From contig DXED01000046.1 in NCBI GenBank assembly GCA_019115145.1, forward strand, positions 1 through 45,768: a stretch of 45,768 bases of DNA, given 5' to 3'. Position 1 is the stretch's first letter, and every line of letters begins with the position of its first letter. The translations under genes were made by a program, and so were the position numbers. The notes below the pieces were generated by a model. That model did no database searches and had not been told where the DNA came from. It was given only the letters and a program-made list of their open reading frames with translations. Positions 7,454 through 14,483 of the stretch are shown here, in pieces. The stretch is from Claveliimonas intestinigallinarum (lineage in GTDB: Bacteria; Bacillota; Clostridia; Lachnospirales; Lachnospiraceae).

Positions 7454-8815
7454 TCACGACCTCTCAGAGGCGAGGCGGCCGGCGCAGGCAAGAGCGATGC
7501 GGAAGAATTTCCCGCAGCTCTTGACGCCGTATTCCGGCAAGTCCTTCATCTGCCAGCTATCCCCCTCAAAGCTGTCCAGGCCATAGAAGAAGGGGTAGAG
7601 CTCTGCCCCGCGGAAGATGGCTACAGCCAGGGCTGCCGCATACTCCATTTCCACCGCCAGACATCCCTGTGCCCGCCTCTGCGCGACCTGGGAGTCAAGC
7701 TCCCGGTAAATGGCGTCTGTGGTCCAGATTTTTCCGGTAACGCCGGGTATTTCCAGCTCTGCCAGGATTTCTTCCATAAAAGAAAGTATGTGCTCCGGCG
7801 TGGTCAGCTCCGGGGAGGGCGGACAGTAGTGGAAACTGGTACCCTCGTCCCGCAGAGCAGAGGAGGGGAGGATGATCCGGCCTTTTGTTTTTGCTTCATC
7901 CAGAATTCCGCAGCTCCCGAAAAAGATGATTTTCTTTGCGCCCATGGCGATAACCTCCTCAAGCCCCACGGCGCAGGCGGGGGCGCCCACGCGGGAGAGG
8001 AAAAGGGCCGCTTTTTTCCCGCCGGCAGATATCTCATACACAGGCAGATCCCCGTTGGCAGTTTTCAGGGATGCGATCATCCGGGCTGGATTATTGCTGA
8101 CAAACTGTGCGATCATGTCCTGCGAGAAGGTGGTGATGCACACTTCAGGAAAGCCGGGAATCCTGGAGATGACATCGGTGGGATTGATGAGAGCTGTCCC
8201 GTCCTTTCCTTTTTGCCCTCCATCCTGATCTCTGACCAGAATTTTTCGGATTTCCCCTGTGATGCGGGAGGGGAGAGACCGGCTGGCTGGCCCGATCTGA
8301 CTGTACATCCGGACACCCTGATAGGAAAAGAGGATCAGATCACACACAGCAGGGATGTGAACCTGCCGGAATTCACCCCGATCCACGCCGTACTGTATCA
8401 GCTCCGTCCACATGGCCACAGAGCGCTGATACTGGAGGGAGATGGGATTTTGATTTTTCCCGGAGGCGGCCGTTTCCCTGCTGCTGAAATATTCATAGAT
8501 GGCCAGAGAGAGGCACGAGGAGCTTTCTGCCATCTCCGCTTCATAGCGGTCCAGAACATCGTCCAGTATGGCAGCGGCGCTTTTTCCCGCTTGGATCTTC
8601 GCGCGGAATTCATTTTCCTGCTGCTTCATGAGATCCTCTATGATTTCCCGGAAGATCTGTCTGGTGCTGCTGTAGTGGCAGTAGAGACCGCCCCGGCTCA
8701 GTCCGGTTATCCCGCAGATATCCTTCATGGTCACTCCCTTAAATCCCTTCTGTGAGAAGAGGACAAGGGACTTTTTTTTGATCATTTCCCGGGTCTGGGT
8801 GCCGCGCATGTTCAT
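7454..8815 (-). CDS. TetR-type regulator fused to a nucleoside phosphorylase domain
   Basis: A 453-residue fusion in one uninterrupted frame. Residues about 7-60 form a TetR HTH (FSQKGFKGVTMKDICGITGL, then SRGGLYCHYSS), followed by a helical ligand-binding region to about 195. Residues about 205-453 read as a PNP_UDP_1 nucleoside phosphorylase: VGAPACAVGLEEVIAMGAKK and FFGSCG (phosphate/ribose-site region), TTDAIYRE, and VEMEYAAAL, where the Glu pair would contact ribose. A 5'-extension to 8926 runs through the promoter; GGGAGG sits 7 nt before the ATG at 8815. The C-terminal domain may sense or consume a nucleoside that controls DNA binding. Two operators at the promoter imply autoregulation. 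It is monocistronic. Confidence 0.85.
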   Translation of the reverse strand: MNMRGTQTREMIKKKSLVLFSQKGFKGVTMKDICGITGLSRGGLYCHYSSTRQIFREIIEDLMKQQENEFRAKIQAGKSAAAILDDVLDRYEAEMAESSSCLSLAIYEYFSSRETAASGKNQNPISLQYQRSVAMWTELIQYGVDRGEFRQVHIPAVCDLILFSYQGVRMYSQIGPASRSLPSRITGEIRKILVRDQDGGQKGKDGTALINPTDVISRIPGFPEVCITTFSQDMIAQFVSNNPARMIASLKTANGDLPVYEISAGGKKAALFLSRVGAPACAVGLEEVIAMGAKKIIFFGSCGILDEAKTKGRIILPSSALRDEGTSFHYCPPSPELTTPEHILSFMEEILAELEIPGVTGKIWTTDAIYRELDSQVAQRRAQGCLAVEMEYAAALAVAIFRGAELYPFFYGLDSFEGDSWQMKDLPEYGVKSCGKFFRIALACAGRLASERS

Positions 8816-8876
8816 ATAGGTTCCTCCCTGATCATTGTAAGTCAAATTATGGGTGATTTCTGTACACAAATTTTCC

Positions 8877-8888
8877 GACACGTATGTC
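8877..8888. promoter_or_regulatory. TetR operator site 1 (GACA-N4-TGTC)
   Basis: GACACGTATGTC lies 10 bp downstream of the -10 of the TetR-phosphorylase gene. With site 2 it forms a larger inverted repeat: TTTTCCGACA on the left and TGTCGGAAAA on the right. Confidence 0.65.
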
Positions 8889-8897
8889 TGTAAAATA

Positions 8898-8926
8898 ATT
8901 ATACGACACACATGTCGGAAAAACAA
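8898..8926 (-). promoter_or_regulatory. Promoter of the TetR-phosphorylase gene
   Basis: On the minus strand, TTGTTT (8926-8921), a 17-bp spacer and TATAAT (8903-8898). Operator site 2 fills the spacer and site 1 lies just past the -10. Confidence 0.75.
8905..8916. promoter_or_regulatory. TetR operator site 2 (GACA-N4-TGTC)
   Basis: GACACACATGTC lies between -35 and -10. It starts 28 bp from the start of site 1 and has the same half-sites, consistent with two TetR dimers on one promoter. Confidence 0.65.
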
Positions 8927-8951
8927 GTGGAAAGAACAATAATGGGAATAG

Positions 8952-9335
8952 TTACGAGATTTTGGCCTTCAGATATTCGACATCCGTTTTTAACGTAGAA
9001 ACGACATCCACCAGCAGAGCGATCGTGCTTTGCTCTGATCGTACAACGACTTTATTTTCCAGATTTCTGATGCGGGTGCTGAGCTCTGCGTAGTGCTCTT
9101 CAGACCGTTCCTGGATCCGGTCTACCTCTGTGAGTATCATGTTTTCCGTCTCTCTAAGATCATCTTTGGTGGCCATCTTTGTTTCCAGAGCTTCCAGATT
9201 GCCCTCCAGAGCCCTGAGCTCGTCCTTGGTAGCCATCTTTGTTTCCAAAGCTTCCAGATTGCCCTCCAGAGTCCTGAATTCGTCCTTAGTCAACATATGC
9301 TCCGCTATGTACCGAAGCAGCTCATCGTTTGACAT
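8952..9335 (-). CDS. Coiled-coil protein with a duplicated 20-residue repeat
   Basis: A 127-residue hydrophilic protein predicted to be nearly all helix. Residues about 17-60 contain two near-identical copies of a 20-residue unit of the type LEGNLEALETKMATKDELRA, with a partial third. The rest (about 60-127) has heptad spacing (TRIRNLENKVVVRSEQ, LVDVVSTLKTDVEYLKAKI). AGGAGGTGAACACAT precedes the ATG. Similar short coiled-coil proteins are common in Clostridia, some in phage regions, with no known function. It is not linked to its neighbours by operon structure. Confidence 0.75.
   Translation of the reverse strand: MSNDELLRYIAEHMLTKDEFRTLEGNLEALETKMATKDELRALEGNLEALETKMATKDDLRETENMILTEVDRIQERSEEHYAELSTRIRNLENKVVVRSEQSTIALLVDVVSTLKTDVEYLKAKIS
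9166..9285. repeat. 60-bp direct repeat, two copies
   Basis: Copies at 9166-9225 and 9226-9285 differ at only a few positions and encode the duplicated coiled-coil unit. Unit length is a multiple of three, so copy-number change would keep the frame. Confidence 0.85.
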
Positions 9336-9387
9336 ATGTGTTCACCTCCTGCCTGTCAAAAAGCGCTTTGTCAGCGAGAAACTCAGA

Positions 9388-9418
9388 AGTTTACGTAAAA
9401 ATCTGTAAACTAAGTATA
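9388..9418 (-). promoter_or_regulatory. Probable promoter and inverted repeat of the coiled-coil gene
   Basis: On the minus strand, TATACT (9418-9413) is a -10. An inverted repeat AGTTTAC-N10-GTAAACT (9388-9394 with 9405-9411) covers the expected start of transcription. The -35 is weak, so a repressor site is possible but unproven. Confidence 0.45.
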
Positions 9419-9596
9419 GCACGGATGGCGGGAAAATGCCAGTGGTATCCCCTTAAAAATCACATCATTTTTTTGCCGCTTTTTGATTTCCAGCTTTCAT
9501 ATGTTTTTCCAGAAAAACCATAAGGAATATCCATGGGCAGGATGTTAGACTGATAGCGCAGCAGGAAAGAGACACAGGGGTAAGGAGAGATGGGCT

Positions 9597-10772
9597 GTGA
9601 GACAGAAGAATGTACTGATTGTGACGACGGTGAGCGGCTTTTTGTGGCAGTTTGAAAGGAATACAGTGGACATTCTGCGAAAGGCAGGAGCCAGGATCCA
9701 CTATGCGTCCGGCTTCGGGAGTAAGGGCTATGATTTTGATGAGGAGTATTTCACGGAAAATGAGATCCAGGTGCACCCTGTTTCTATCCGGAAGTCCCCT
9801 TTTCATATAAAGGAAAATTGCCGGGCGCTGGTGGAGCTGATCCGCATCATACGCAGGGAGGAGATCCATGTGGTGCACTGCCACAATCCTGTGGGAGGTG
9901 TGCTTGGACGGCTGGCTGCCTGGCTTTCCGCAAGAGAGGTGAAGGTGATCTACACGGCCCACGGCTTTCATTTCTACAAAGGTGGGCCTCTGAAAAGCTG
10001 GTTTCTCTTTTACCCTGTGGAGAGAGCGCTGGCCAGGATGACAGATGTGCTGGTGACTATCAACAGGGAGGACAGAAGCTGTGCCGGCCGGTTTATCTTA
10101 AAGAAGGGCGGCCAGGTGGCGTTCATGCCGGGAACGGGGACAGATACAGACAGGTTCTGCCCGGACAGGAGCAGACGGCAGGAGGCGAGACAGGTCATGG
10201 GTGTGAAGGAGGAGGAGTACTGCCTTGTGACAGCGGCCCGCCTGGACCGGGAAAAGAACTGTCAGACTGTCCTGCGAGCCATGGAGGAGCTGGGAGATAT
10301 CCCCTGCCGGTATGTGATCTGCGGGGAGGGACCCTGGCGGCCCTTCCTGGAAAGAGAGGTCAGGCGGCGGGGGCTGGAAGACAGGGTGAGGCTCATGGGC
10401 TTTCGGGCAGATATGGATTTCCTTCTGCAGGGCGCCGACCTGTTTCTCTTCCCCTCTCTCAGGGAGGGGCTGGGAATGGCGGCTCTGGAGGCTATGGCCT
10501 GCGGCCTTCCGGTAGTGGCAGCAGACAGCCGGGGGACGAGAGAGTATATCCGCCAGGGGGAGAATGGCTTCCTGTGCAGCGGACGGCAGCCCCGGGAGTT
10601 TGCGGAGGCGGTCAGAGAGCTGTGGCAGAGGGAGAATCTGCGAAGCGACATGGGCAGGGAAGCAAGAAGGATGAGCCTTCGGTTCTCCCGGCAGAGGGCA
10701 GGAGAAAAAATGGAAGAAATTTACAGGAGCGTTGGAATATGGAAAAAAGACCCGAAGTCAGCGTCATTATGA
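9597..10772 (+). CDS. Glycosyltransferase family 4 (GT-B fold)
   Basis: A 391-residue cytoplasmic sugar transferase that would extend a lipid-linked glycan. Acceptor-side N-terminal domain: HCHNPVGGVLGRLAAW (about 99-114) and TAHGFHFYKG are typical of EpsD/CapM-like GT4 enzymes. Donor-side domain: DREKNC, CGEGPW, and the EX7E nucleotide-sugar motif EGLGMAALEAMACGLPVVA (about 290-308). It starts with GTG, 9 nt after AAGGAG; the nearby ATG at 9590 is out of frame. First gene of the glycan operon; its last 34 nt overlap the next gene. No clear promoter was found in the 260 bp upstream. Confidence 0.9.
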   Translation: MRQKNVLIVTTVSGFLWQFERNTVDILRKAGARIHYASGFGSKGYDFDEEYFTENEIQVHPVSIRKSPFHIKENCRALVELIRIIRREEIHVVHCHNPVGGVLGRLAAWLSAREVKVIYTAHGFHFYKGGPLKSWFLFYPVERALARMTDVLVTINREDRSCAGRFILKKGGQVAFMPGTGTDTDRFCPDRSRRQEARQVMGVKEEEYCLVTAARLDREKNCQTVLRAMEELGDIPCRYVICGEGPWRPFLEREVRRRGLEDRVRLMGFRADMDFLLQGADLFLFPSLREGLGMAALEAMACGLPVVAADSRGTREYIRQGENGFLCSGRQPREFAEAVRELWQRENLRSDMGREARRMSLRFSRQRAGEKMEEIYRSVGIWKKDPKSASL

Positions 10773-11584
10773 GTGTGTATGATCCAAGACCTTTCAGGCA
10801 GCTTGAGGAGGCAGTGGACTCTGTGCTGGAGCAGACCTTTTCAGATTTTGAGCTTCTCCTGTACAATGACGGCTCCTGCGAGGCTGTGTCGGAGAGGATC
10901 CGGCAGCTGGCCAAGAGGGATCCGAGGATCCTTTATCTGGAAGGGGATGAGAACAGAGGTATTGCCAGCGGGCTGAACTGCTGCATCGGGAAGGCCCGGG
11001 GGAAATATATCGCCCGGATGGACGGAGATGACCTTCTTCTTCCCCAGCGGTTTGAGCGGCAGGTCCGGTTTCTTGAGGAACACCAGGAGTACGGCTTTGT
11101 GGGCACCGGAGCCTGGCTCTTTGACGAGGGCGGCATCTGGGGAGAGAGACTGATGAGGGAGAAGCCCAAGAGGGAGGATTTTCTTTGCTTTTCCCCCTAC
11201 ATCCACCCCTCTGTCATGTTTCGCAGGAGCATTTTTGAAAAATGCGGATTCTATGATGAGTCAGAGAGAGTCAGGAGATGTGAGGACTATGAGCTTTTTG
11301 TGAGGCTGCATATTTTGGGCTGCCGTGGGTATAATCTCCAGGAGAGGCTGATCTGCTACCGGGAGGGAGCGGACAGCTGGAAGAAGAGAAAATTCTGTTA
11401 CCGCCTGGACGAAATGCGTTTTCGCAGCCAGGGCTTTCAGGCTTTGGGGCTCACAGGGGGCAAGGCCTGGATCTGCCGTTTCCGTCCCCTGGCCGCAGGG
11501 ATGATTCCCCGGTCAGCGGGAAGATGGCTGAAGAGGCGGCAGGCCGCGCTTTCACACAGCGGCCCGCAGACCGGCCCGGACTAG
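10739..11584 (+). CDS. Glycosyltransferase family 2 (GT-A fold)
   Basis: A 281-residue inverting sugar transferase. The N-terminal VSVIMSVYD (about 7-15), the YNDGSCE nucleotide-binding segment, and RMDGDDLLLP with the metal-binding DxD (about 95-104) define GT2. HPSVMFRR and CEDYELFVRL in the C-terminal half are typical of the WfgS/WfeV-type subgroup. The frame is open far upstream inside the GT4 gene, but homology begins at the ATG at 10739, which is preceded by AGGAG. It overlaps the GT4 gene by 34 nt, implying coupled translation. Donor sugar unknown. Confidence 0.9.
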   Translation: MEKRPEVSVIMSVYDPRPFRQLEEAVDSVLEQTFSDFELLLYNDGSCEAVSERIRQLAKRDPRILYLEGDENRGIASGLNCCIGKARGKYIARMDGDDLLLPQRFERQVRFLEEHQEYGFVGTGAWLFDEGGIWGERLMREKPKREDFLCFSPYIHPSVMFRRSIFEKCGFYDESERVRRCEDYELFVRLHILGCRGYNLQERLICYREGADSWKKRKFCYRLDEMRFRSQGFQALGLTGGKAWICRFRPLAAGMIPRSAGRWLKRRQAALSHSGPQTGPD

Positions 11585-11629
11585 CCGGCGGGGGAGATAA
11601 GGGGGCAGGTGACAGAGGAAGGAGCGGAT

Positions 11630-12931
11630 ATGGACGGAAGTCTTGTCACAGAGGAGGAGCGCCTCGAGACTGTGCGGGATCGTGCCCGGGAGGTGCTGGC
11701 GCCTGCCATGGTTGAATTTGTAAAGTGGATCTTAAGATCCGCCGGAGAGAGAAATATCCGGCGGATCTATTTTCTTGCCAGGGACGGCTGGCCTATGTAC
11801 CGGGCTGCCAGGATTTTGGGAAGGGATGTGGAGCCTGCTGTTGATTGCCGGTATTTCTGCTGCTCCAGGTATGCGCTTCGGATCCCCTGCTTTCACCTCA
11901 TGGACAAAAGAGAGATAGCGGATCAGGTCTGCGTGGGAGGAGTGGATGTCACACTGCGGAAAATCCTGAAAAGAGGGGGGCTGGATGAAAAGGAGGCAGA
12001 GAGGACGGCGGAGGTGATGGGCATGCGTGAGGAGCTGGACCGGGTCCTCCCCTACCGGGAGATTCTCCGGCTGCGGGAGAGCCTCCTGGAGGGGGAGCTG
12101 TTCTGGCGGTATGTGTACAGCCACGCGGCAAAAGCCTATGACAACGCAGTCTCCTGGATCGCCCAGGAGGGATTTCTGGAGCCGGTCCGGTGCGCTGTGG
12201 CGGACAGCGGGTGGACAGGGAGTATGCAGCTGACGCTGAAGCGGCTTTTGGAGTCCATGAACTACAGAGGGAAGCTGGAGGGCTTTTACTACGGGCTGTA
12301 CCACATTCCGGAACAGGCAGATCCCCGGGATTACCATGCATATTATTTCGGCCCGGATGGAAAGATAAGAAGAAAGGTGTATTTCTCCAACAGTCTCTTT
12401 GAGTGCGTGTTCAGCCAGCCCGAGGGCATGTGCGTCGGATACGGGAGGACAAAGGAGGGGATGGCTCCCGTGCGGGAGAAAGGCCGGCCTGAAAACCGGG
12501 CCCTCCTCACCTGTGTGACTGAGGCGGTGGAGGAGCAGGCGGGAGAGGAGAGAAAGGAGCTGGCAGAGCGGACGCTGGACTGGCATATCCAGGATCCGGG
12601 GACAGCCCAGAGGAAGCTGGCCCGGCTCATGGGAAGCCCTACCCGGGAGGAGGCGGAGGCCTTCGGGGGCATGGCCTTCTCCGACGACGTGCTGGATGCG
12701 GATCAGACCCTGGCGGCGCCCTTAAGCGAAGAGCAGATCCGGGAAAACAGGTTTCTGGCACGGGGCCTTTCCATGGTCGGACTTCGCAGGGATCCGGTCC
12801 ATGAGAGCGCCTGGATGGAGGGCTCCATTCTCCTCTGCGGGAGACATGTGAGGCGCCATCTCTGGCATAACCGCCTGTACAAATACGCTCTGTATTACAG
12901 AAAACAGATGGGAGAGAGAAGGAAGCGATGA
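11630..12931 (+). CDS. COG5610-type protein lacking the HAD domain
   Basis: A 433-residue protein equivalent to only the C-terminal half of the two longer proteins at 14484 and 19994. Shared marks are RRIYFLARDGWPMYRAA (about 44-60), followed by a CCSRYALRIP segment equivalent to LWSR in the others, and ADSGWTGSMQLTL (about 190-202) matching VDVGW(A/S)G. No HAD motif I is present. This half has no assigned activity that I know; its constant presence in glycan loci suggests a sugar-modifying or transferase role. The ATG at 11630 follows AAGGAG by 5 nt; a GTG at 11609 is an alternative start. It overlaps the permease gene by 4 nt. Confidence 0.75.
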   Translation: MDGSLVTEEERLETVRDRAREVLAPAMVEFVKWILRSAGERNIRRIYFLARDGWPMYRAARILGRDVEPAVDCRYFCCSRYALRIPCFHLMDKREIADQVCVGGVDVTLRKILKRGGLDEKEAERTAEVMGMREELDRVLPYREILRLRESLLEGELFWRYVYSHAAKAYDNAVSWIAQEGFLEPVRCAVADSGWTGSMQLTLKRLLESMNYRGKLEGFYYGLYHIPEQADPRDYHAYYFGPDGKIRRKVYFSNSLFECVFSQPEGMCVGYGRTKEGMAPVREKGRPENRALLTCVTEAVEEQAGEERKELAERTLDWHIQDPGTAQRKLARLMGSPTREEAEAFGGMAFSDDVLDADQTLAAPLSEEQIRENRFLARGLSMVGLRRDPVHESAWMEGSILLCGRHVRRHLWHNRLYKYALYYRKQMGERRKR

Positions 12932-13686
12932 AGGGACAGCCATACTTTGCGCTGAGGCAGCTGGTGACAAGGGAAATGAAAAGAAAATACAGCCGTTCCA
13001 GGCTGGGCATCCTGTGGAGTGTGCTGAGTCCGCTCCTCTCCATGGCTGTTCTGTCCCTGGTCTTTTCCACCATGTTCCGAAAGTCTATCGAGAACTATCC
13101 GGTATACTATCTGACCGGGTTTGTGATCTGGAGCTTTTTCACTGCGGCCACCAACACGGCTATGACAGCCCTGGCGGACAACCAGGCCCTGATCCTCCAG
13201 GTCCGGCTGCCCAGGTCTGTCTTCCCCCTCTCCAGGGTGGTGACAGCCTTTGTGAATTTTCTCTACTCCCTGGCAGCCTATGGCGTCATGCTCCTTTTGT
13301 TCCGCATTCCGGTGAGGGGGAGCGCGCTTGTCTTTCCGGTGCTGGTCTTTTTTCTCTTCCTTTTCTCCCTGGGCATGGGGTATATCCTGTCCGTCCTCTA
13401 TGTGTTTTTCGGGGATATCCGCCACCTGTACGGAGTGGCCCTGACGCTGTGGATGTATCTGTCCGCCCTGTTTTACCCTCTGGAGCTTCTGCCTGGGACT
13501 ATGCAGGCGGTGATCTGGCAGAACCCGGTGTACAACTTCATCGCCGGGGCCAGGGACTGCATCCTCTACGGCAGGATCCCCCCGGCTGGCGTCCTCCTTC
13601 GGACGGCAGTGTGGGGAGCCGGCATGTACGGGATCGGGAGGCTTGTGTTCCGCAGGAGTCAGAGCAAGGTGATACAGAAACTGTAA
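12928..13686 (+). CDS. ABC-2 type polysaccharide exporter permease (Wzm/TagG-like)
   Basis: A 252-residue inner-membrane protein with six hydrophobic segments. The opening LVTREMKRKYSRSRLGILWS is the amphipathic interface helix typical of Wzm/TagG/KpsM permeases. Together with the next gene it would form an exporter moving a lipid-linked glycan across the membrane. ATGA overlap with the preceding gene; 15-nt gap to the ATPase gene. Confidence 0.92.
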   Translation: MKGQPYFALRQLVTREMKRKYSRSRLGILWSVLSPLLSMAVLSLVFSTMFRKSIENYPVYYLTGFVIWSFFTAATNTAMTALADNQALILQVRLPRSVFPLSRVVTAFVNFLYSLAAYGVMLLLFRIPVRGSALVFPVLVFFLFLFSLGMGYILSVLYVFFGDIRHLYGVALTLWMYLSALFYPLELLPGTMQAVIWQNPVYNFIAGARDCILYGRIPPAGVLLRTAVWGAGMYGIGRLVFRRSQSKVIQKL

Positions 13687-13701
13687 GGCAGGTGAGAGGT
13701 C

Positions 13702-14478
13702 ATGGAGAAGAGAACAGAGGAAAAGCCGATCATCTCGGTGCAGCATGTGAGCATGCATTTTAAGGTGCCCCTGGAGGGAGCCTCCAGCCTGAAGGAGTAT
13801 GTCATAGGAGGTCTGCGTGGGAAAAACAAGACCCGGATTTTACGCGCCCTGGACGACATCAGCTTTGAGGTCAGGCGGGGAGAGATACTGGGCATTATCG
13901 GGACAAACGGGTCCGGAAAGAGCACCCTTTTGAAAATCATTTCCGGCGCCCTCCTTCCTACGGAGGGGCGGGTGGTGGCGGACCAGGACAGCATCCAGCT
14001 CCTCACTTTGGGAACCGGGTTTGACCGGGAGCTGACAGCCAGGGAGAATGTCTATTTAAGCGGCGCTCTTCTGGGCTACAGCAGGGAATTTATCCGGCGC
14101 AAATACAGGCGGATCGTGGAATTTGCGGAGCTGGAGGGCTTTATGGAGCAGAAGGTGAAGAATTTTTCCTCCGGCATGGTCTCCAGACTGGGATTTGCCA
14201 TCGCCACAGCCAGGGAGACGCCTGGCATTCTCATACTGGACGAGGTGCTCAGCGTGGGAGATATGTTTTTCCGGGAAAAAAGCGCCGGCCGGATCCAGGA
14301 GATGATCCACAGCGGGGCTACGGTCCTGATCGTGTCCCACTCGGTGGACACGATACGGAAAAACTGCACCCGGGCCCTGTGGCTCGAGAGAGGCCGTCAG
14401 CGGATGGAAGGAACCCCCGGGGAGGTGTGCGCGGCCTACACAAAGTGGGGCAGGCAGGAAAAAGAAGGGAAGGGGTAA
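13702..14478 (+). CDS. ABC exporter ATPase (Wzt/TagH-like), without a glycan-binding extension
   Basis: A 258-residue ATPase partner of the upstream permease. Walker A is GTNGSGKST (about 69-77), the signature FSSGMVSRLGFAIA (about 155-168), Walker B ILILDEVLSVGD, then the switch region IVSHS. The N-terminal KVPLEGASSLKEYVIGGLRG insert before the first strand is typical of TagH/Wzt. It ends soon after the nucleotide-binding domain, so there is no Wzt C-terminal carbohydrate-binding module; the system is closer to TagGH or KpsMT. GAGGTC precedes the ATG. Confidence 0.92.
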   Translation: MEKRTEEKPIISVQHVSMHFKVPLEGASSLKEYVIGGLRGKNKTRILRALDDISFEVRRGEILGIIGTNGSGKSTLLKIISGALLPTEGRVVADQDSIQLLTLGTGFDRELTARENVYLSGALLGYSREFIRRKYRRIVEFAELEGFMEQKVKNFSSGMVSRLGFAIATARETPGILILDEVLSVGDMFFREKSAGRIQEMIHSGATVLIVSHSVDTIRKNCTRALWLERGRQRMEGTPGEVCAAYTKWGRQEKEGKG

Positions 14479-14483
14479 GAAGG

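Noticed and set aside
7790..8755. Long open frame opposite the TetR-phosphorylase gene
   Set aside because: It has no ribosome site or domain; the minus-strand frame has clear TetR and phosphorylase motifs and a promoter.
9818..10738. Extended N-terminus of the GT2 protein
   Set aside because: The open frame lies inside the GT4 gene and encodes low-complexity Gly/Arg-rich sequence; GT2 homology starts at 10739 with a ribosome site.
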